From positions 27,188,955 to 27,252,954 of the forward strand of contig OY855903.1 of the NCBI GenBank assembly GCA_963693305.1: 64,000 nucleotides of DNA. The letters are read 5' to 3'. Of the stretch, positions 1-10,977 are shown in pieces; the first letter of the stretch is position 1, and each line of letters starts with the position of its first letter. Under the pieces are notes generated by a model, which was not told the DNA's origin, did not search any database, and saw only the letters and a list, made by a program, of their open reading frames with translations. The stretch comes from Meandrina meandrites (lineage: Eukaryota; Cnidaria; Anthozoa; Scleractinia; Meandrinidae). Made by a program: the position numbers and the translations under genes.

Positions 1-356
1 AAACTAACGGGGAGGGGAATGGGAGGAGGCGATTCTCCCCAGTAATTTCAGACGCGTGCTTTCTCACGAAATTGCCAGCAACGCAGACTACTCGGGACTT
101 CGTAGGTTGATAAAAACAAATCAAAACGGAATGGAACTACAGTGAAGTAAGTTTAATTTTCTATTGTCCGTTAACATGGTTAAACATTTTTTTTTTCGAT
201 TTTACAGTCGGTTTATTCTTTCATTGCTAAAATCAATGTGTTTTTAATGCCAAAGCTCACATCAATTAAGATATTACTTGTAAATCACTCATTCGAAGCT
301 GTTGCTTAGACAGACTGTTCCATTATCTGGTGGTATTTTCGGTGAAATTCAGATTT

Positions 357-527
357 TTCGATTGTGTTCGATTGAGTTCGATTGGGTTCGATTAGTTTCG
401 AAATCGAATGCAATCGAACTCTCTCAAAAATGTTTTTTGGTTCGATTGCGTTTGACTATCAAACTAATCGAACCCAATCGTTTGATTAAGTTCGTTAAGT
501 TCGACTATCGAACAGTTCGATTAGCAA
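357..527. repeat. TTCGATT-type short-motif repeat with inverted halves
   Basis: About 170 bases are built from variants of TTCGATT(G/A) and its complement AATCGAA. The first part runs mainly as TTCGATTG units, then AATCGAAC units follow, then mixed. The same type of sequence occurs at 7312-7475 (the duplicate position) and separately at 6705-6815. The array can fold on itself. It generates a spurious open frame from 302 to 571 that I do not call as a gene. Confidence 0.6.
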
Positions 528-939
528 AGTCGGGGGCGAAGGCGAAGAAATTCAAGAAAAATACAACGTGAGTTCATTATGTGCATGCTCGCTGTACTTA
601 TAACAAGAGACGTCATAATCGTACATCATGTTCATGTTACAAATTCATGCAGTAATACGTCTGCTGTGACATCACAGAATATTTGATAACATACGAAAAT
701 GAGCCATTTTTCGAGGAAAAATCGCCCGCGAAAGCTTTTTACATTCTATTTATCTATTTTACCTTGATATCTTTTAACAGTGTTACACAAATTACCTTTT
801 TTAGACAGTGTGTGCTCCCGAGAGATATATATCCCTCTTACGGTTCTAAAATAAATGTTACATCGGTCTAGTACATGTAAAAGTAAAACTTTCTAAAGTT
901 TTAACCCTTATTAACAAATGGTACATCTAATAATGGCTT

Positions 940-995
940 GCAACAGCCAGAAACTCATAAGGAGTTGTTCAACCCTTATGGGTTTCTGCAACAGC
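940..995. mobile_element. 40-bp hairpin insertion with 8-bp flanking repeat
   Basis: Positions 948-987 form an imperfect hairpin (CAGAAACTCATAAGG pairing with CCTTATGGGTTTCT) bracketed by GCAACAGC at 940-947 and 988-995. In duplicate copy 2 only one GCAACAGC is present (about 7862-7869) and the hairpin is missing. An 8-bp duplication and a CAG-type end would suit a tiny hAT-like insertion, but a slippage deletion between the direct repeats in copy 2 is equally possible. Confidence 0.5.
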
Positions 996-1555
996 TAAAT
1001 AAGATTCCCAGCATCGAAATGTGATTACAACTCCTCGACATTGACTGAGCAACATCGCTTAACTTCTTAAGTTGGCGAGTAAGACTGTTATCTAACGCAT
1101 TTATAACGCTGTACCTCCAGTTTTGCTTTAATGTGAGAACTGCTATTGAATTGCATTATAACTGAATACAACAATAAACCGATCTACAGTCGACTTACTG
1201 TCATACTTAGCAAGAAACAACATTGCATACACTTAAAACCATAAGAATACCACTAATAGCTTTCCAACCCTGCATTTATGATGTTTAGCCAGGTGAATTG
1301 GATCTCATAGATTGTCAATCTTATTTTTACTGAAAATTACAAGCAGCTTGTTGCTGCTATAATTATAGTATTGCAAATTTTTTAAACAATTGTAATACTA
1401 TTTATCCCGTAGGGCACATATATTTACATGTAAAATAAAAGCCAAATATATGGACGGTGCATATAATTCACTTCGATACTAACACCATTTCATGTCCACA
1501 AGTAACGTAATTAAAAAAATAATGTCAGGCTTCCTTTTTTATCGAATCCGAAAAA

Positions 1556-1590
1556 ATCATAATAATAATTATAATTATTATTTTCTTTTT
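1556..1590. repeat. AAT/ATT microsatellite
   Basis: An AAT-rich run that turns into ATT, forming a small palindrome. The corresponding site in the second copy, about 8427-8465, is longer and differently arranged, so this repeat has changed length since the duplication. Confidence 0.7.
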
Positions 1591-1784
1591 TGCCCAAGGT
1601 AAAGAGAGCGAAGTTAATTATCTAACTCTAACTTTTAGCCAGTAACAATACGTCTAGCTGAACTGAGACAAGGGGCTACAATGTGAAAACCACCCTGAAA
1701 CAGTTTCAGCAGAGTTCCTCTTGTGTCAATCGAAATCGATGTTCCAATAAGTTCAGAAAGTGAACTTCAAAGTGTAATAAATTC

Positions 1785-3113
1785 TCAATTCGGCTTCAGT
1801 TTCTTCCTTATTTCTGGGTACGAAGCTGTACGCTTTGCCGATGACTTAAGGGTCTCCATTTGATAACAGGCTACAATCCCTTCTCTGATGTATTCTTTGA
1901 TCAAGTTGTAAGACAGTTCCCCACCTTGACTTCTGTCAATCTTCTCTCCAACTACAACAGTCTTCACACCACTGAGCTTGATCATTGGTGCACATTCATC
2001 GCACGGCGGCTTTGTAACAAACAGGACTCCATCTGTCAAATCCTTGCTGTTTCGCACAAGGAGAGCGTTTTGTTCGGCATGGATGACATAAGGGAACTTT
2101 GTTTCGAGTGCATCATCACCGTCAGAGGCTCGTGGAAATTCACCATACAACGCCTTAGACGGAAAGCCATTCCAGCCAAGAGTTACAATATCTGGACCTC
2201 TGCCCTTTATGATGACAGCTCCAACACCAGTCTTAGGGTCATCTGTCTGCCTGGCGAGCATTTTGGCAAAAATCATCAGGTGGTACGCCATGTGGAAGTC
2301 AGGGTAATCCGCGGCATCGCCATCATGTATCACACCGGAATCACCTGTAAGCTTCACCTTTCTAAATGCAACACCCTTGTCCATCGGTGCCTTGACAACT
2401 GCGATCCATTTCATTAGTGATTTAAAATCACTTTGAACCTGAGACTTCATTCTGATATCCAGGCATGGCCAAGGAAGACATTTTTGGGCCCGTTCGATCC
2501 ATTTGGCGCTCCACCATTTTTCGAAAAGTGCGTCACGGCAAATGCCGACATCATATGGCGTTATTTCTTCTGGAAGGGTCTTCTCGTCCTTCGTCAAAAC
2601 CCTTTCTTCGACGCAAGGGACGAAAACTGACTGACCCACGGGACTGACTTTGAAGAGATTATCCGCTCTTGCCAACTCTCCCTCGTTTTCTGATTCCGGC
2701 TCTATCGGCAGATAGAATACACGAGAAACTCTGGACTGTACGAGAAGCTTTGCGCAAAGGGAACAAGGTTTCCGGGAAACGAAGACTTTGCAACCCTGTA
2801 GTTTGCCACAATGGTTGACCATAACACGGGCGACTCCATGGACCCCATCGCGACTGCAGTCGGCGGCCAGTACTCGATCTGTTGGCAAAACGAACACTAC
2901 TCCGACTTTCTTGAATTTCCTTGAGTTGCCAGCATTCGGGCATGGGAACCTTTCCATCCAAAGCGCTAATACCATGTAAAGGTTTTCTTTCGTTATTCTA
3001 GTCTCCCGCTTTTCGCAGTCGCTTCCTTTCATGATCAATCCGCCTTCGGAAGAGGTTTGTTGTGCACCAGTTGACTCCGTTCGTTCATTTACGCATCCTC
3101 TTTCTTCCTCCAT
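1785..3113 (-). CDS. CDADC1-like two-domain cytidine/dCMP deaminase, copy 1
   Basis: Intronless frame of 442 residues, stop at 1785. It has two deaminase folds. The N-terminal one (about residues 60-150) keeps a PCSLC zinc-type motif, but the expected HAE reads HGV, so it lacks the catalytic Glu and is probably structural. The C-terminal one (about residues 285-415) keeps HAE (in IHAEQNALL) and PPCDEC, the intact zinc and catalytic set of the dCMP deaminase family. Architecture and length match CDADC1, reported to act on deoxycytidine nucleotides including dCTP; the substrate here is inferred. The open frame extends upstream to an ATG at 3197, but I choose the ATG at 3113 because a TATA-like TTTAAATA lies only about 65 bases upstream and the extra segment looks like untranslated leader. 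A retrocopy origin would explain the absence of introns. Confidence 0.85.
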   Translation of the reverse strand: MEEERGCVNERTESTGAQQTSSEGGLIMKGSDCEKRETRITKENLYMVLALWMERFPCPNAGNSRKFKKVGVVFVLPTDRVLAADCSRDGVHGVARVMVNHCGKLQGCKVFVSRKPCSLCAKLLVQSRVSRVFYLPIEPESENEGELARADNLFKVSPVGQSVFVPCVEERVLTKDEKTLPEEITPYDVGICRDALFEKWWSAKWIERAQKCLPWPCLDIRMKSQVQSDFKSLMKWIAVVKAPMDKGVAFRKVKLTGDSGVIHDGDAADYPDFHMAYHLMIFAKMLARQTDDPKTGVGAVIIKGRGPDIVTLGWNGFPSKALYGEFPRASDGDDALETKFPYVIHAEQNALLVRNSKDLTDGVLFVTKPPCDECAPMIKLSGVKTVVVGEKIDRSQGGELSYNLIKEYIREGIVACYQMETLKSSAKRTASYPEIRKKLKPN

Positions 3114-3175
3114 GATATGATTTGAAAACTGTACGGTGCAGATGACTGAACTGAGCTGAAATACAACAAGCTGAC

Positions 3176-3185
3176 TATTTAAAGG
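3176..3185 (-). promoter_or_regulatory. TATA-like box upstream of deaminase copy 1
   Basis: On the minus strand the sequence reads CCTTTAAATA, about 65 bases before the preferred ATG at 3113. It is conserved at 10042-10050 before the second copy. Position and sequence suit a TATA box with a leader of roughly 35 nt. This is inference from spacing. Confidence 0.35.
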
Positions 3186-5377
3186 CCATTTAAACAATCC
3201 TGCATACCTTACACTTGCGGGGTTTTTTCCCTTCCGTCATGCGTGGTATTTTGTTTTGCGCTCAAACAGTTCAAAGTCTGTTGTCTTCTCGATAATTTAG
3301 CAAACTCAGCTCGGGAAATCCCGGCCACGAAAATCAGAGGCCTTGTAAACCGAAGCTTAAGTGATGTTGTTTCGCGTTTTCCTTTCAAAAGATATTATTG
3401 GAAGCCACATATAGATAAGCCGACCCGTTTCCAGGAATTGTCATTACGTCATACTTTTCTTAGTATGTTATCTTCGCTCGTAAGCATTATGTTTTACTCA
3501 TTTGCAAGTAAATATGAATGCTCTCAATGTTGTTACTTGGGAATGTGAAAAGTGTGGAGATCCTCAGAATCTTATGAAATGAAAGTGTTCGTGTTTGCCA
3601 GAGACAGATGACCGTCTCCCGTTCGCGGGTTAGCAGGAAATGACAAGGGGTTTCCCCCTCCCTTCATAGTTTTGTGTTGGATAATTTGATGATGAACTTT
3701 TATTTTTGATTCCGTCATTAAATATGTATTCGTATTTTTCTTAGAGACGTTGAAAGTCTGGAATTCAGCAGAATTGATGCAAAAGCATTTTCAGTTCATG
3801 CAATCCAGTGTTAAATGATATCCATAGCACCGAGTAGCGAACTGCAGCCAGCATTATTCTGACATTTACCCACAACCAGCTTTTTTAATACAATGCCGGA
3901 ACTTAGTGAATTAGCCGACTCTAAAGACGAAATCACCATTATACCTTTATATATCTCTTTGTTAAAGGGAATATTTGTCCCAGTGAGCTCAATACAGATA
4001 ATGCAAGACTAAACTGATCGTCTGACAACTGGGGAGGTTGTTATTGGATTCCTACTCAAAATTCGAGGCCGATATCAGACTTCGTAAGACTCAGTTTCCT
4101 AGCAACGTGCCCAGAATAGAAAGACAACTTGGGTCGTTTAAACTACTTGCAGGATTTCAGGCTCATACAGTCGATGACCACGAACGTCTTTGAGTCCGTT
4201 GCAAAGTGTTTTTACTTAATCACAGTGACAGTGCGTGTCCTGCTAATTTAAGTTACCTCCGGACCTTGGCTGTTCAGCCCAAGTCGGCTGCAAGAACAAC
4301 CGAGAAAGTATTGCTTCAGCGTCGAACGAAAGTCAAAAAACTCAACCGCTTTAGAAACGCTAGGAAGTCGAGGATCCCAAATTATAGTTGACTTGAAGAG
4401 TAAACTTGTTCACCTGCTAGATGCTGAAAGAAAAGCACTTGGATAGATTGGAACTCTTCTGTTCTTATTCAAATTAGCAAACTCATAAACAAAGATTTGT
4501 GTAGCAATTTTCATTGGATCCCCAAGTTATAGCTCATCTAAAAGGGTACTGATTAACGACCTATCCGGGATTAATCCCAAATGGGTTGTTTCGAGCAACA
4601 GGGCCTGGTCGGTTGCAACGGTGTACTGCTACAAAATTGAATGGGTTATTTGAATTATAGACCAATTTAACACTTGTGATCCTAGTAATGTCCTTTCATG
4701 TCCCAAACTTTTAAGATTTTTCTCCAACAGAATAAGTGCAAGGTACGTTGCTTCCAAAACAGATTCTCGTGTTCGACTTCTTTCTGACATCACATAGCCC
4801 GAATCTCTTTATGTATTTTATTTGTGAAAGGGTGCGAGAGAAACTGCCGTTGTGAAAGGACTTGGAAATGCGACATAGCGGTTGCCCACTACCTCTCAGA
4901 ACGAGTTACTTCATTGCTTCTTAAAACAATGCCCCTTGCCTTGCGTAACAATAGAGGTAGTATTTACAACAGGCGGATGAAAATAGATCTTCGAACGCAT
5001 GGTCTGGAGCCAATGTCGAAACTGAGAGTGGGACTGGGGAGAGACGATCGGCGCTTCGCGCCTTCAATACGCGACTGTTAACGATTTTAGAGAAAAAGGA
5101 TTTTTTTGCAGTCGTATCATTCACTGGCTATTAGACATCCTAATATATATATTATTGTTGAAGGTTTTTAGCTCGATAGCAGCCGATGTCTTGAAGATAG
5201 ACCATTTTGAATTTCAGAATTTCATGCCACACGACATCAAGATGGCCGCCAGAAGGCTGTCACGTATGCTTAAAAAAATGAATCATCCTGTGATTTTTAA
5301 CAATCTGAACAGTTAAGGTTTTGCGAGAAGTGTTTATAGCAGAAGTGAATTCGAGATATTTTCATTGATTTCCAGCT

Positions 5378-5415
5378 GCCATGTTGGTGCCCATCTGGAT
5401 GGACACCAACATGGC
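5378..5415. repeat. Short hairpin (12-bp perfect arms)
   Basis: GCCATGTTGGTG at 5378-5389 is the exact reverse complement of CACCAACATGGC at 5404-5415. The loop contains a further CCAT/ATGG pair. It may be the remnant of a small inverted-repeat element. Confidence 0.6.
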
Positions 5416-6355
5416 GTTTCCATACTGTGCTCTGTAAATTTGTGTGAAACATTTTGACCGATAACTCGAGTACATAATACCGTACAAACCCGAGACTTGG
5501 ACAAACAGAATATCTGGTAATTGTCTACAACCTATAATATTCCTCGGTTTTGGTAGTTTTGGATTTAATTTTTGGTGACGTGAAAGTGAAAACCAGCAAC
5601 AGTTCTCTGACACCAAGACTTTTGGCATGGATCAAATACTTACATGTATGCCTATAGAGACGAATTTCTCAAGCTACCTTTTCCAACAAAAGCCTCTCGC
5701 ATCTGGGCTACCTTCATACAAGCTTAATCTTAATCTTAACCAAGCAAAGCAAAAATGATCCACTCAGACAGAGATACAGAGAATGCTTTTTTCTTCAGCA
5801 TTTCCATTGAGAAACTCAAAGCGAGCTGGGATTATTCTAGTCATCATAGTGGATTTTAGATTTTATAACCCTTAACAAGCAGCAAACTTTAAATGCAGTG
5901 AAATAAGTAAGATTAGGTAAAAGCAACTTTTAAAGCTAAAATATAAGACTTACATTTGTCGTGATCATGAACAAACGCAGCGAGCAACGTGCTCTAACCA
6001 ATTTAGATCAATTTAGCCTCCGCAAAAAAATTTCTTTAGTTGCTTGTTGCATCGAAACGTAATCATTCGTTTTCCAAACTATTTAGATGCTAAGGATATG
6101 ATTACGGGCAAAAACTAACGAAAATACCTCTTTTAAAGCGGCAAACTTTCTTCCCCGCTCCATCCCACATCCATCGTCGTGTGAAATCATGCGCTCGCAT
6201 AAGACGATCGCACAGACATTTGAAACAGCTTTCGGTCTCATGGCATGCTGGGGGAATGCGCCGCTACAGTCCGGACTGCAAGGACTGGGTACAAAAATCA
6301 AGATCGCGCTGAAGGGAACCCGGCATCTGTTCCAGGCGTTCGGTTGGTGACTATC

Positions 6356-6462
6356 GACTAGCCTGTGAACAGGCTCTCCGGTCGAGGAAGGGACGAAAAG
6401 GAAGGAGGGGATGGGGGATGGAGAAAGGGCGGGGGAGAGTGAGCCTGTTTGCAGGCCAGTTG
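6356..6462. repeat. Possible inverted-repeat element
   Basis: AGCCTGTGAACAGGCTCTC near 6360 and GAGAGTGAGCCTGTTTGCAGGC near 6434 form imperfect inverted arms around a purine-rich centre. A weak call based on this single pairing. Confidence 0.3.
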
Positions 6463-6704
6463 GTGACACCCTTCGCGTGTGAGGCTTACGCCAAGCACAA
6501 CCCCTACATATTTTGCAAACGCTTGATCTCCTAGATTTCATGTGTACAATTTCAGGTTCTTTATTTTCCACCAGGCTGCGTCAGACTCTAGACCATGACT
6601 GTTGTTATATTCAGTCTGTGGTCCACAGTTCGTGCTTTATACAGACTGGCGCTGGCTGGCTCGTTGGCTGACTGACGTTACTAATAGAACCAAATCGAAA
6701 GCAG

Positions 6705-6815
6705 TCACGCGATTGGGTTCGATTTAGTTCGGTAATCGAACACAATAGAACTGTCAAAGAAAGTTTTGAGCAATCGAACGCAATAGTCCGTTCGATTACG
6801 CTCGATCAAGTTCAA
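6705..6815. repeat. TTCGATT-type array, dispersed copy
   Basis: Contains GGTTCGATTTAGTTCGG, AATCGAACACAATAG and CGTTCGATTACGCTCGATC, the same motif family as 357-527 and 7312-7475 but outside the duplicated block. This suggests a dispersed element rather than a simple local expansion. Confidence 0.5.
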
Positions 6816-7311
6816 TTTATTCATAATTTTTAGGCCGGATTTTTGCAATAAGTTATCTTATCGTATTGCAAATAACTTAGAAATCATTTTTTATAGCTTT
6901 GTTTCAGATTATTGCATTTTGCTCGGGTTATAGTGCGCAGCTGGTAGTTTTGTTGGGGAGCGCTCGAGCAAGCGAGCGAGCAAGCGGCAAGGCCGCGAAA
7001 ACCAGTGGCAAAGTCGCGAGGGGAATGGGAGGAGTCGATTCTTTCTCACGAAATTGCCAGCAACGCAGACTACTCGGGACTCCGTAGGTTGATAAAAAGA
7101 AATCATAAAACGGAATGGAACTACAGTGAAGTAAGATTAATTTTCTATTGTCTGTTGAACATTATTTTTCGGGATTTGTTTTTTCGATTTTACAGTCGGT
7201 TTATTCTTTCATTGCTAAAATCAATGTGTTTTCCATGCCAAAGGTTACATCAATAAAGATATTACTTGTAAATCATTCATTCGTAACTGTTGCTTTGACA
7301 GACTGTTTAAT

Positions 7312-7475
7312 TTAGATTTTTCGATTGTGATCGCTTAAGTTCGTTTGGGTTCGATTAGTTCCTAAATCGAACGCAGTCGAACTCTCTCACACAAATTTTT
7401 GGTTCGATTGTTCCATCGTTCGATTAAGTTCCGCGATTGAGTTCGACTACCGAACAGTTCGATTAGTAACGTCGG
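7312..7475. repeat. TTCGATT-type array in duplicate copy 2
   Basis: Counterpart of 357-527 with substitutions and deletions, so the array predates the segmental duplication. Confidence 0.55.
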
Positions 7476-8650
7476 GAGCGAAGGCGAAGAAATTTCAAGA
7501 AAAATAAAACGTGAGTTAATCATGTGCTCGCTGTATTTACAACAATAAACGTCATAATCGTGCATCATGTTATAAATTCAGTAAAACGTCTGCTGTGACA
7601 TATCAAAGAATACTTGATAATATACGAAAATGAGCCATTTTTCGAAGAAAAATCGTCTACGAAAGCTTTTTACATTCTATTTATCTATTTTACCTTGATA
7701 TCTTTTAACAGTGTTACACAAATTACCTTTTTTAGGCAGTGTGCTCCCAAGAGATATATATCCCTCTTAGGGTTCTAAAATAAATGTTACATCGGTCTAA
7801 TAAAAGTAAAACTTTCTCAGTTTACAACCCTTATTAACAAATGGTACATCCAAAAATGGCTTGCAACAGCTAAATTAGATTCCCAGCATCGAAATATGAT
7901 TACAACTCCTCGACATTGACTGAGCAACGTCGCTTATCTTCTTAAGTTCCTGAGTAAGACAGTTATGTAACGCATTTATAACGCTGTAACTCCGGTTTTG
8001 CTTCAATATGAGAACTGCTTTTCAATAGCATTATACTTCAATACAACCATGAACCGATTCACAGTCGACTTACTGTCATACAGCTTAGCAAAAAACAACA
8101 TTGCATGCATTTAAAACCATAAGAATAGCACTAATAGCTTTCCATGCCTGCATTTATGATGTTTAGCTGGGTGAATTGGATCTCATAGATTGTCAATCTT
8201 ATTTTTACTGAAAATTACAAGCGGCTTGTTGCTGCTATATGGTACTTTACATTTTTAAACAACTGTAATACTATTTATCCCGTAGGGCACATATATTTAC
8301 ATGTAAAATAAAAGCCAAATATATGGACGGTGCATATAATTCACTTCGATACTAACACCATTTCACTTGCACAAGTAACGTAATTAAAAAAATAATGTCA
8401 GGCTTCCTTTTTTATCGAATCCGACAAAATAATAATAATAATTATAATAATTATAATTATTATTTTCTTTTTTACCCAAGGTAAAGAGAGCGAAGTTAAT
8501 TACCTAACTCGTAACAATACGTCTAGCTGAAAGACAAGGGGTTACAATGTGAAAACCACCCTGAAACAGTTTCAGCAGATTTCTTATTGTGTCAATCGAA
8601 ATCCATATTCCAATAGGTTCAGAAAGTGAACTTCAAAGTGTAATAAATTC

Positions 8651-9979
8651 TCAATTCGGCTTCAGTTTCTTCCTTATTTCTGGGTACGAAGCTGTACGCT
8701 TTGCCGATGTCTTAACGGTCTCCATTTGATAACAGGCTACAATCCCTTCTCTGATGTATTCTTTGATCAAGTTGTAAGACAGTTCCCCTCCCTGACTTCT
8801 GTCTATCTTCTCTCCAACTACAACAGTCTTCACACCACTGAGCTTGATCATAGGTGCACATTCATCGCACGGCGGCTTTGTAACAAACAGGACTCCATCT
8901 GTCAAATCCTTGCTGTTTCGCACAAGGAGAGCGTTTTGTTCGGCATGGATGACATAAGGGAACTTTGTTTCGAGTGCATCATCACCGTCAGAGGCTCGTG
9001 GAAATTCACCATACAACGCTTTGGATGGAAAGCCATTCCAGCCAAGAGTTACAATATCTGGATCTTTGCCCTTTATGATGACAGCTCCAACACCAGTCTT
9101 AGGGTCATCTGTCTGCCTGGCGAGCATTTTGGCAAAAATCATCATGTGGCAAGCCATGTCAAAGTCAGGGTAATCCTCGGCATCGCGATCATGTATCACA
9201 CCAGAATCATCCGTAAGCTTCACCTTTCTGAATGCAACACCCTTGTCCATCGGTGCCTTGACAACTGCGATCCATTTCATTAGTGATTTAAAATCACTTT
9301 GAACCTGAGACTTCATTCTGATATCCAGGCATGGCCAAGGAAGACATTTTTGCGCCCGTTCGATCCATTTGGCGCTCCACCATTTTTCGAAAAGTGCGTC
9401 ACGGCAAATGCCGACATCATATGGCGTTATCTCTTCTGGAAGCGTCTTCTCGTCCTTCGTCAAAACCCTTTCTTCGACACAAGGGACGAAAACTGACTGA
9501 CCTACCGGACTGACTTTGAAGAGATTATCAGCTCTTGCCAACTCTCCCTCATTTTCTGATTCCGGCTCTATCGGCAGATAGAATACACGAGAAACTCTGG
9601 ACTGTACGAGAAGCTTTGCGCAAAGGGAACAAGGTTTCCGGGAAACGAAGACTTTGCAACCCTCAAGTTTGCTAGAATGGTTGACCATTACACGGGCGAC
9701 TCCATGGACCCCATCGCGACTGCAGTCGGCGGCCAGTACTCGATCTGTTGGCAAAACGAACACCACTCCGACTTTCTTGAATTTCTTAGAGTTGCAAGCA
9801 TTCGGACATGGGAACCTTTCCATCCAAAGCGCTAATACCATGTAAAGGTTTTCTTTCGTTATTCTAGTCTCCCGCTTTTCACAGTCGCTTCCTTTCATGA
9901 TCAATCCGCCTTCGGAAGAGGTTTGTTGTAAACCAGTTGACTCCTTCCGTTCATTTACGCATCCTCTTTCTTCCTCCAT
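8651..9979 (-). CDS. CDADC1-like two-domain cytidine/dCMP deaminase, copy 2
   Basis: Second intact, intronless copy of 442 residues from the equivalent ATG at 9979. The frame stays open upstream to an ATG at 10105. The C-terminal catalytic motifs (IHAEQNALL, PPCDEC) and the N-terminal PCSLC with HGV in place of HAE are identical to copy 1. Amino-acid changes cluster between the two domains and at the start of the catalytic domain (for example HDGDAADYPDFHMAYHLM in copy 1 against HDRDAEDYPDFDMACHMM here), which may affect substrate or oligomer contacts. Neither copy has a stop or frameshift, so both are probably under purifying selection or very young. Expected role: deamination of deoxycytidine nucleotides in the nucleotide pool. 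Confidence 0.85.
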   Translation of the reverse strand: MEEERGCVNERKESTGLQQTSSEGGLIMKGSDCEKRETRITKENLYMVLALWMERFPCPNACNSKKFKKVGVVFVLPTDRVLAADCSRDGVHGVARVMVNHSSKLEGCKVFVSRKPCSLCAKLLVQSRVSRVFYLPIEPESENEGELARADNLFKVSPVGQSVFVPCVEERVLTKDEKTLPEEITPYDVGICRDALFEKWWSAKWIERAQKCLPWPCLDIRMKSQVQSDFKSLMKWIAVVKAPMDKGVAFRKVKLTDDSGVIHDRDAEDYPDFDMACHMMIFAKMLARQTDDPKTGVGAVIIKGKDPDIVTLGWNGFPSKALYGEFPRASDGDDALETKFPYVIHAEQNALLVRNSKDLTDGVLFVTKPPCDECAPMIKLSGVKTVVVGEKIDRSQGGELSYNLIKEYIREGIVACYQMETVKTSAKRTASYPEIRKKLKPN

Positions 9980-10041
9980 GATATGATTTGAAAACTGTAC
10001 GGTGCAGATGACTGAACTGAGCTGAAATACAACAAGCTGAC

Positions 10042-10050
10042 TATTTAAAG
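10042..10050 (-). promoter_or_regulatory. TATA-like box upstream of deaminase copy 2
   Basis: Same TTTAAATA element at the same distance from the ATG as in copy 1. Confidence 0.35.
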
Positions 10051-10977
10051 GCCATTTAAACAATCCTGCATACTTTAAACTTGCGGGGTTTTTCCCTTTT
10101 GTCATGCGTAGGATTTTTGTTTTGCGACAAATTGGCTAAACAGTTCTCATCCTGTTGTCTTCTTGACAATTTTCGGAACAATTTATCAAACTCAGCTAAG
10201 GAAATCCTGGCCACGAAAATCAGAGGCCTTTTACACCATAGTTTAAGTGATATTGTTTTGCGTTTTCCTTTCAAAAGATACTATTGCAAGCCACAGATAG
10301 ATATGGCCGACCAGTTTCTCGGAATTGTGATTACGTCATACTTTTCTTAGTATTGTTATCTTCCTAAGCATTATGTTTTAGCCATTAAATTTATAATTAA
10401 ATTTCATTTTTTTAATTCATTCATTTAATTTATTTCATTTTCATTTAAATATGAATGCTCTCAGTGTTGTTACTTGCGAATGTGAAAAGTGTGGAGATCC
10501 TCAGACTGCTTTGAAATGAAAATTTCGTGTTTGCCAGAGACAGATGACCGTCTCGCGGGTAAGCGGGAAATGTCAAGGGGGTTTCCCCTTCCTTCATAAT
10601 TGTACGTTGGATAATCTGATGATAAACTTTTATTTTCGATTCTCGCTTTAAATACGTATTCGAATTTTTCTTAGAAATGTCGGAAGTCTGGAATTCGGCA
10701 GAATTGTTGCGAAAGCATTTTTAGGTCATGTAATTCAGTGTTAAATAATATCCATAGCACCGAACAGCGAACTGCAGCCGGCATTATTCTGACATTTGAC
10801 GACAACCAGTTTTTTAATACAATGCCGGAACTTAGTGAATTAGTTGACTCTAAAGTCTAAGGAATATTTTGGGATATTTTTCCCAGTAAGCTGAATACAG
10901 ATGATGCAAGACTAAAACTGATCGTCTGACAACTGGGGAGGTTGTTATTGGATTCCTACTCAAAATTCGAGGCCGAG

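Larger units (their letters stand above)
1..4073. repeat. Segmental duplication, copy 1 (left end cut by window)
   Basis: The sequence from about position 10 to 4073 is repeated in the same orientation at about 7017-10977. Homology covers an exon-like block near 60-145, the TTCGATT-rich stretch, the whole deaminase-like gene, and its upstream region to a shared block ending at 4073. Beyond it the two copies diverge abruptly (4074 onward against 10978 onward). Spacing changes from about 6982 at the left to 6866 at the gene stop and about 6904 at the right, so several small indels have accumulated. High identity in gene and flanks points to a fairly recent DNA-level duplication. Confidence 0.93.
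4074..7016. other. Spacer between duplicates, no supported gene
   Basis: I see no coding region with domain or splice support. The longest frame (6083-6571, minus) is rich in Pro and Ser, matches nothing I know and overlaps a repeat. The stretch contains a short hairpin at 5378-5415, a low-complexity inverted-repeat candidate near 6356-6462, and a TTCGATT-type array at 6705-6815. Confidence 0.6.
7017..10977. repeat. Segmental duplication, copy 2
   Basis: Direct-oriented duplicate of 1-4073 (see that entry). The right end is sharp: both copies share sequence through AAAATTCGAGGCCGA, then diverge. The true left end cannot be fixed because copy 1 runs off the window. An exon-like block at 7005-7130, ending at a GTAAG donor-like site, is conserved in both copies. 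Confidence 0.93.

Noticed and set aside
302..571. 89-codon open frame
   Set aside because: Made of TTCGATT repeat units; no recognisable protein features.
1860..2417. Plus-strand open frame of 185 codons opposite the deaminase gene, also at 8726-9283
   Set aside because: It is the antisense shadow of the conserved deaminase frame; its conservation follows from that of the real gene.
6083..6571. Minus-strand open frame of 162 codons
   Set aside because: Low-complexity Pro/Ser-rich translation with no domain, overlapping an inverted-repeat candidate.
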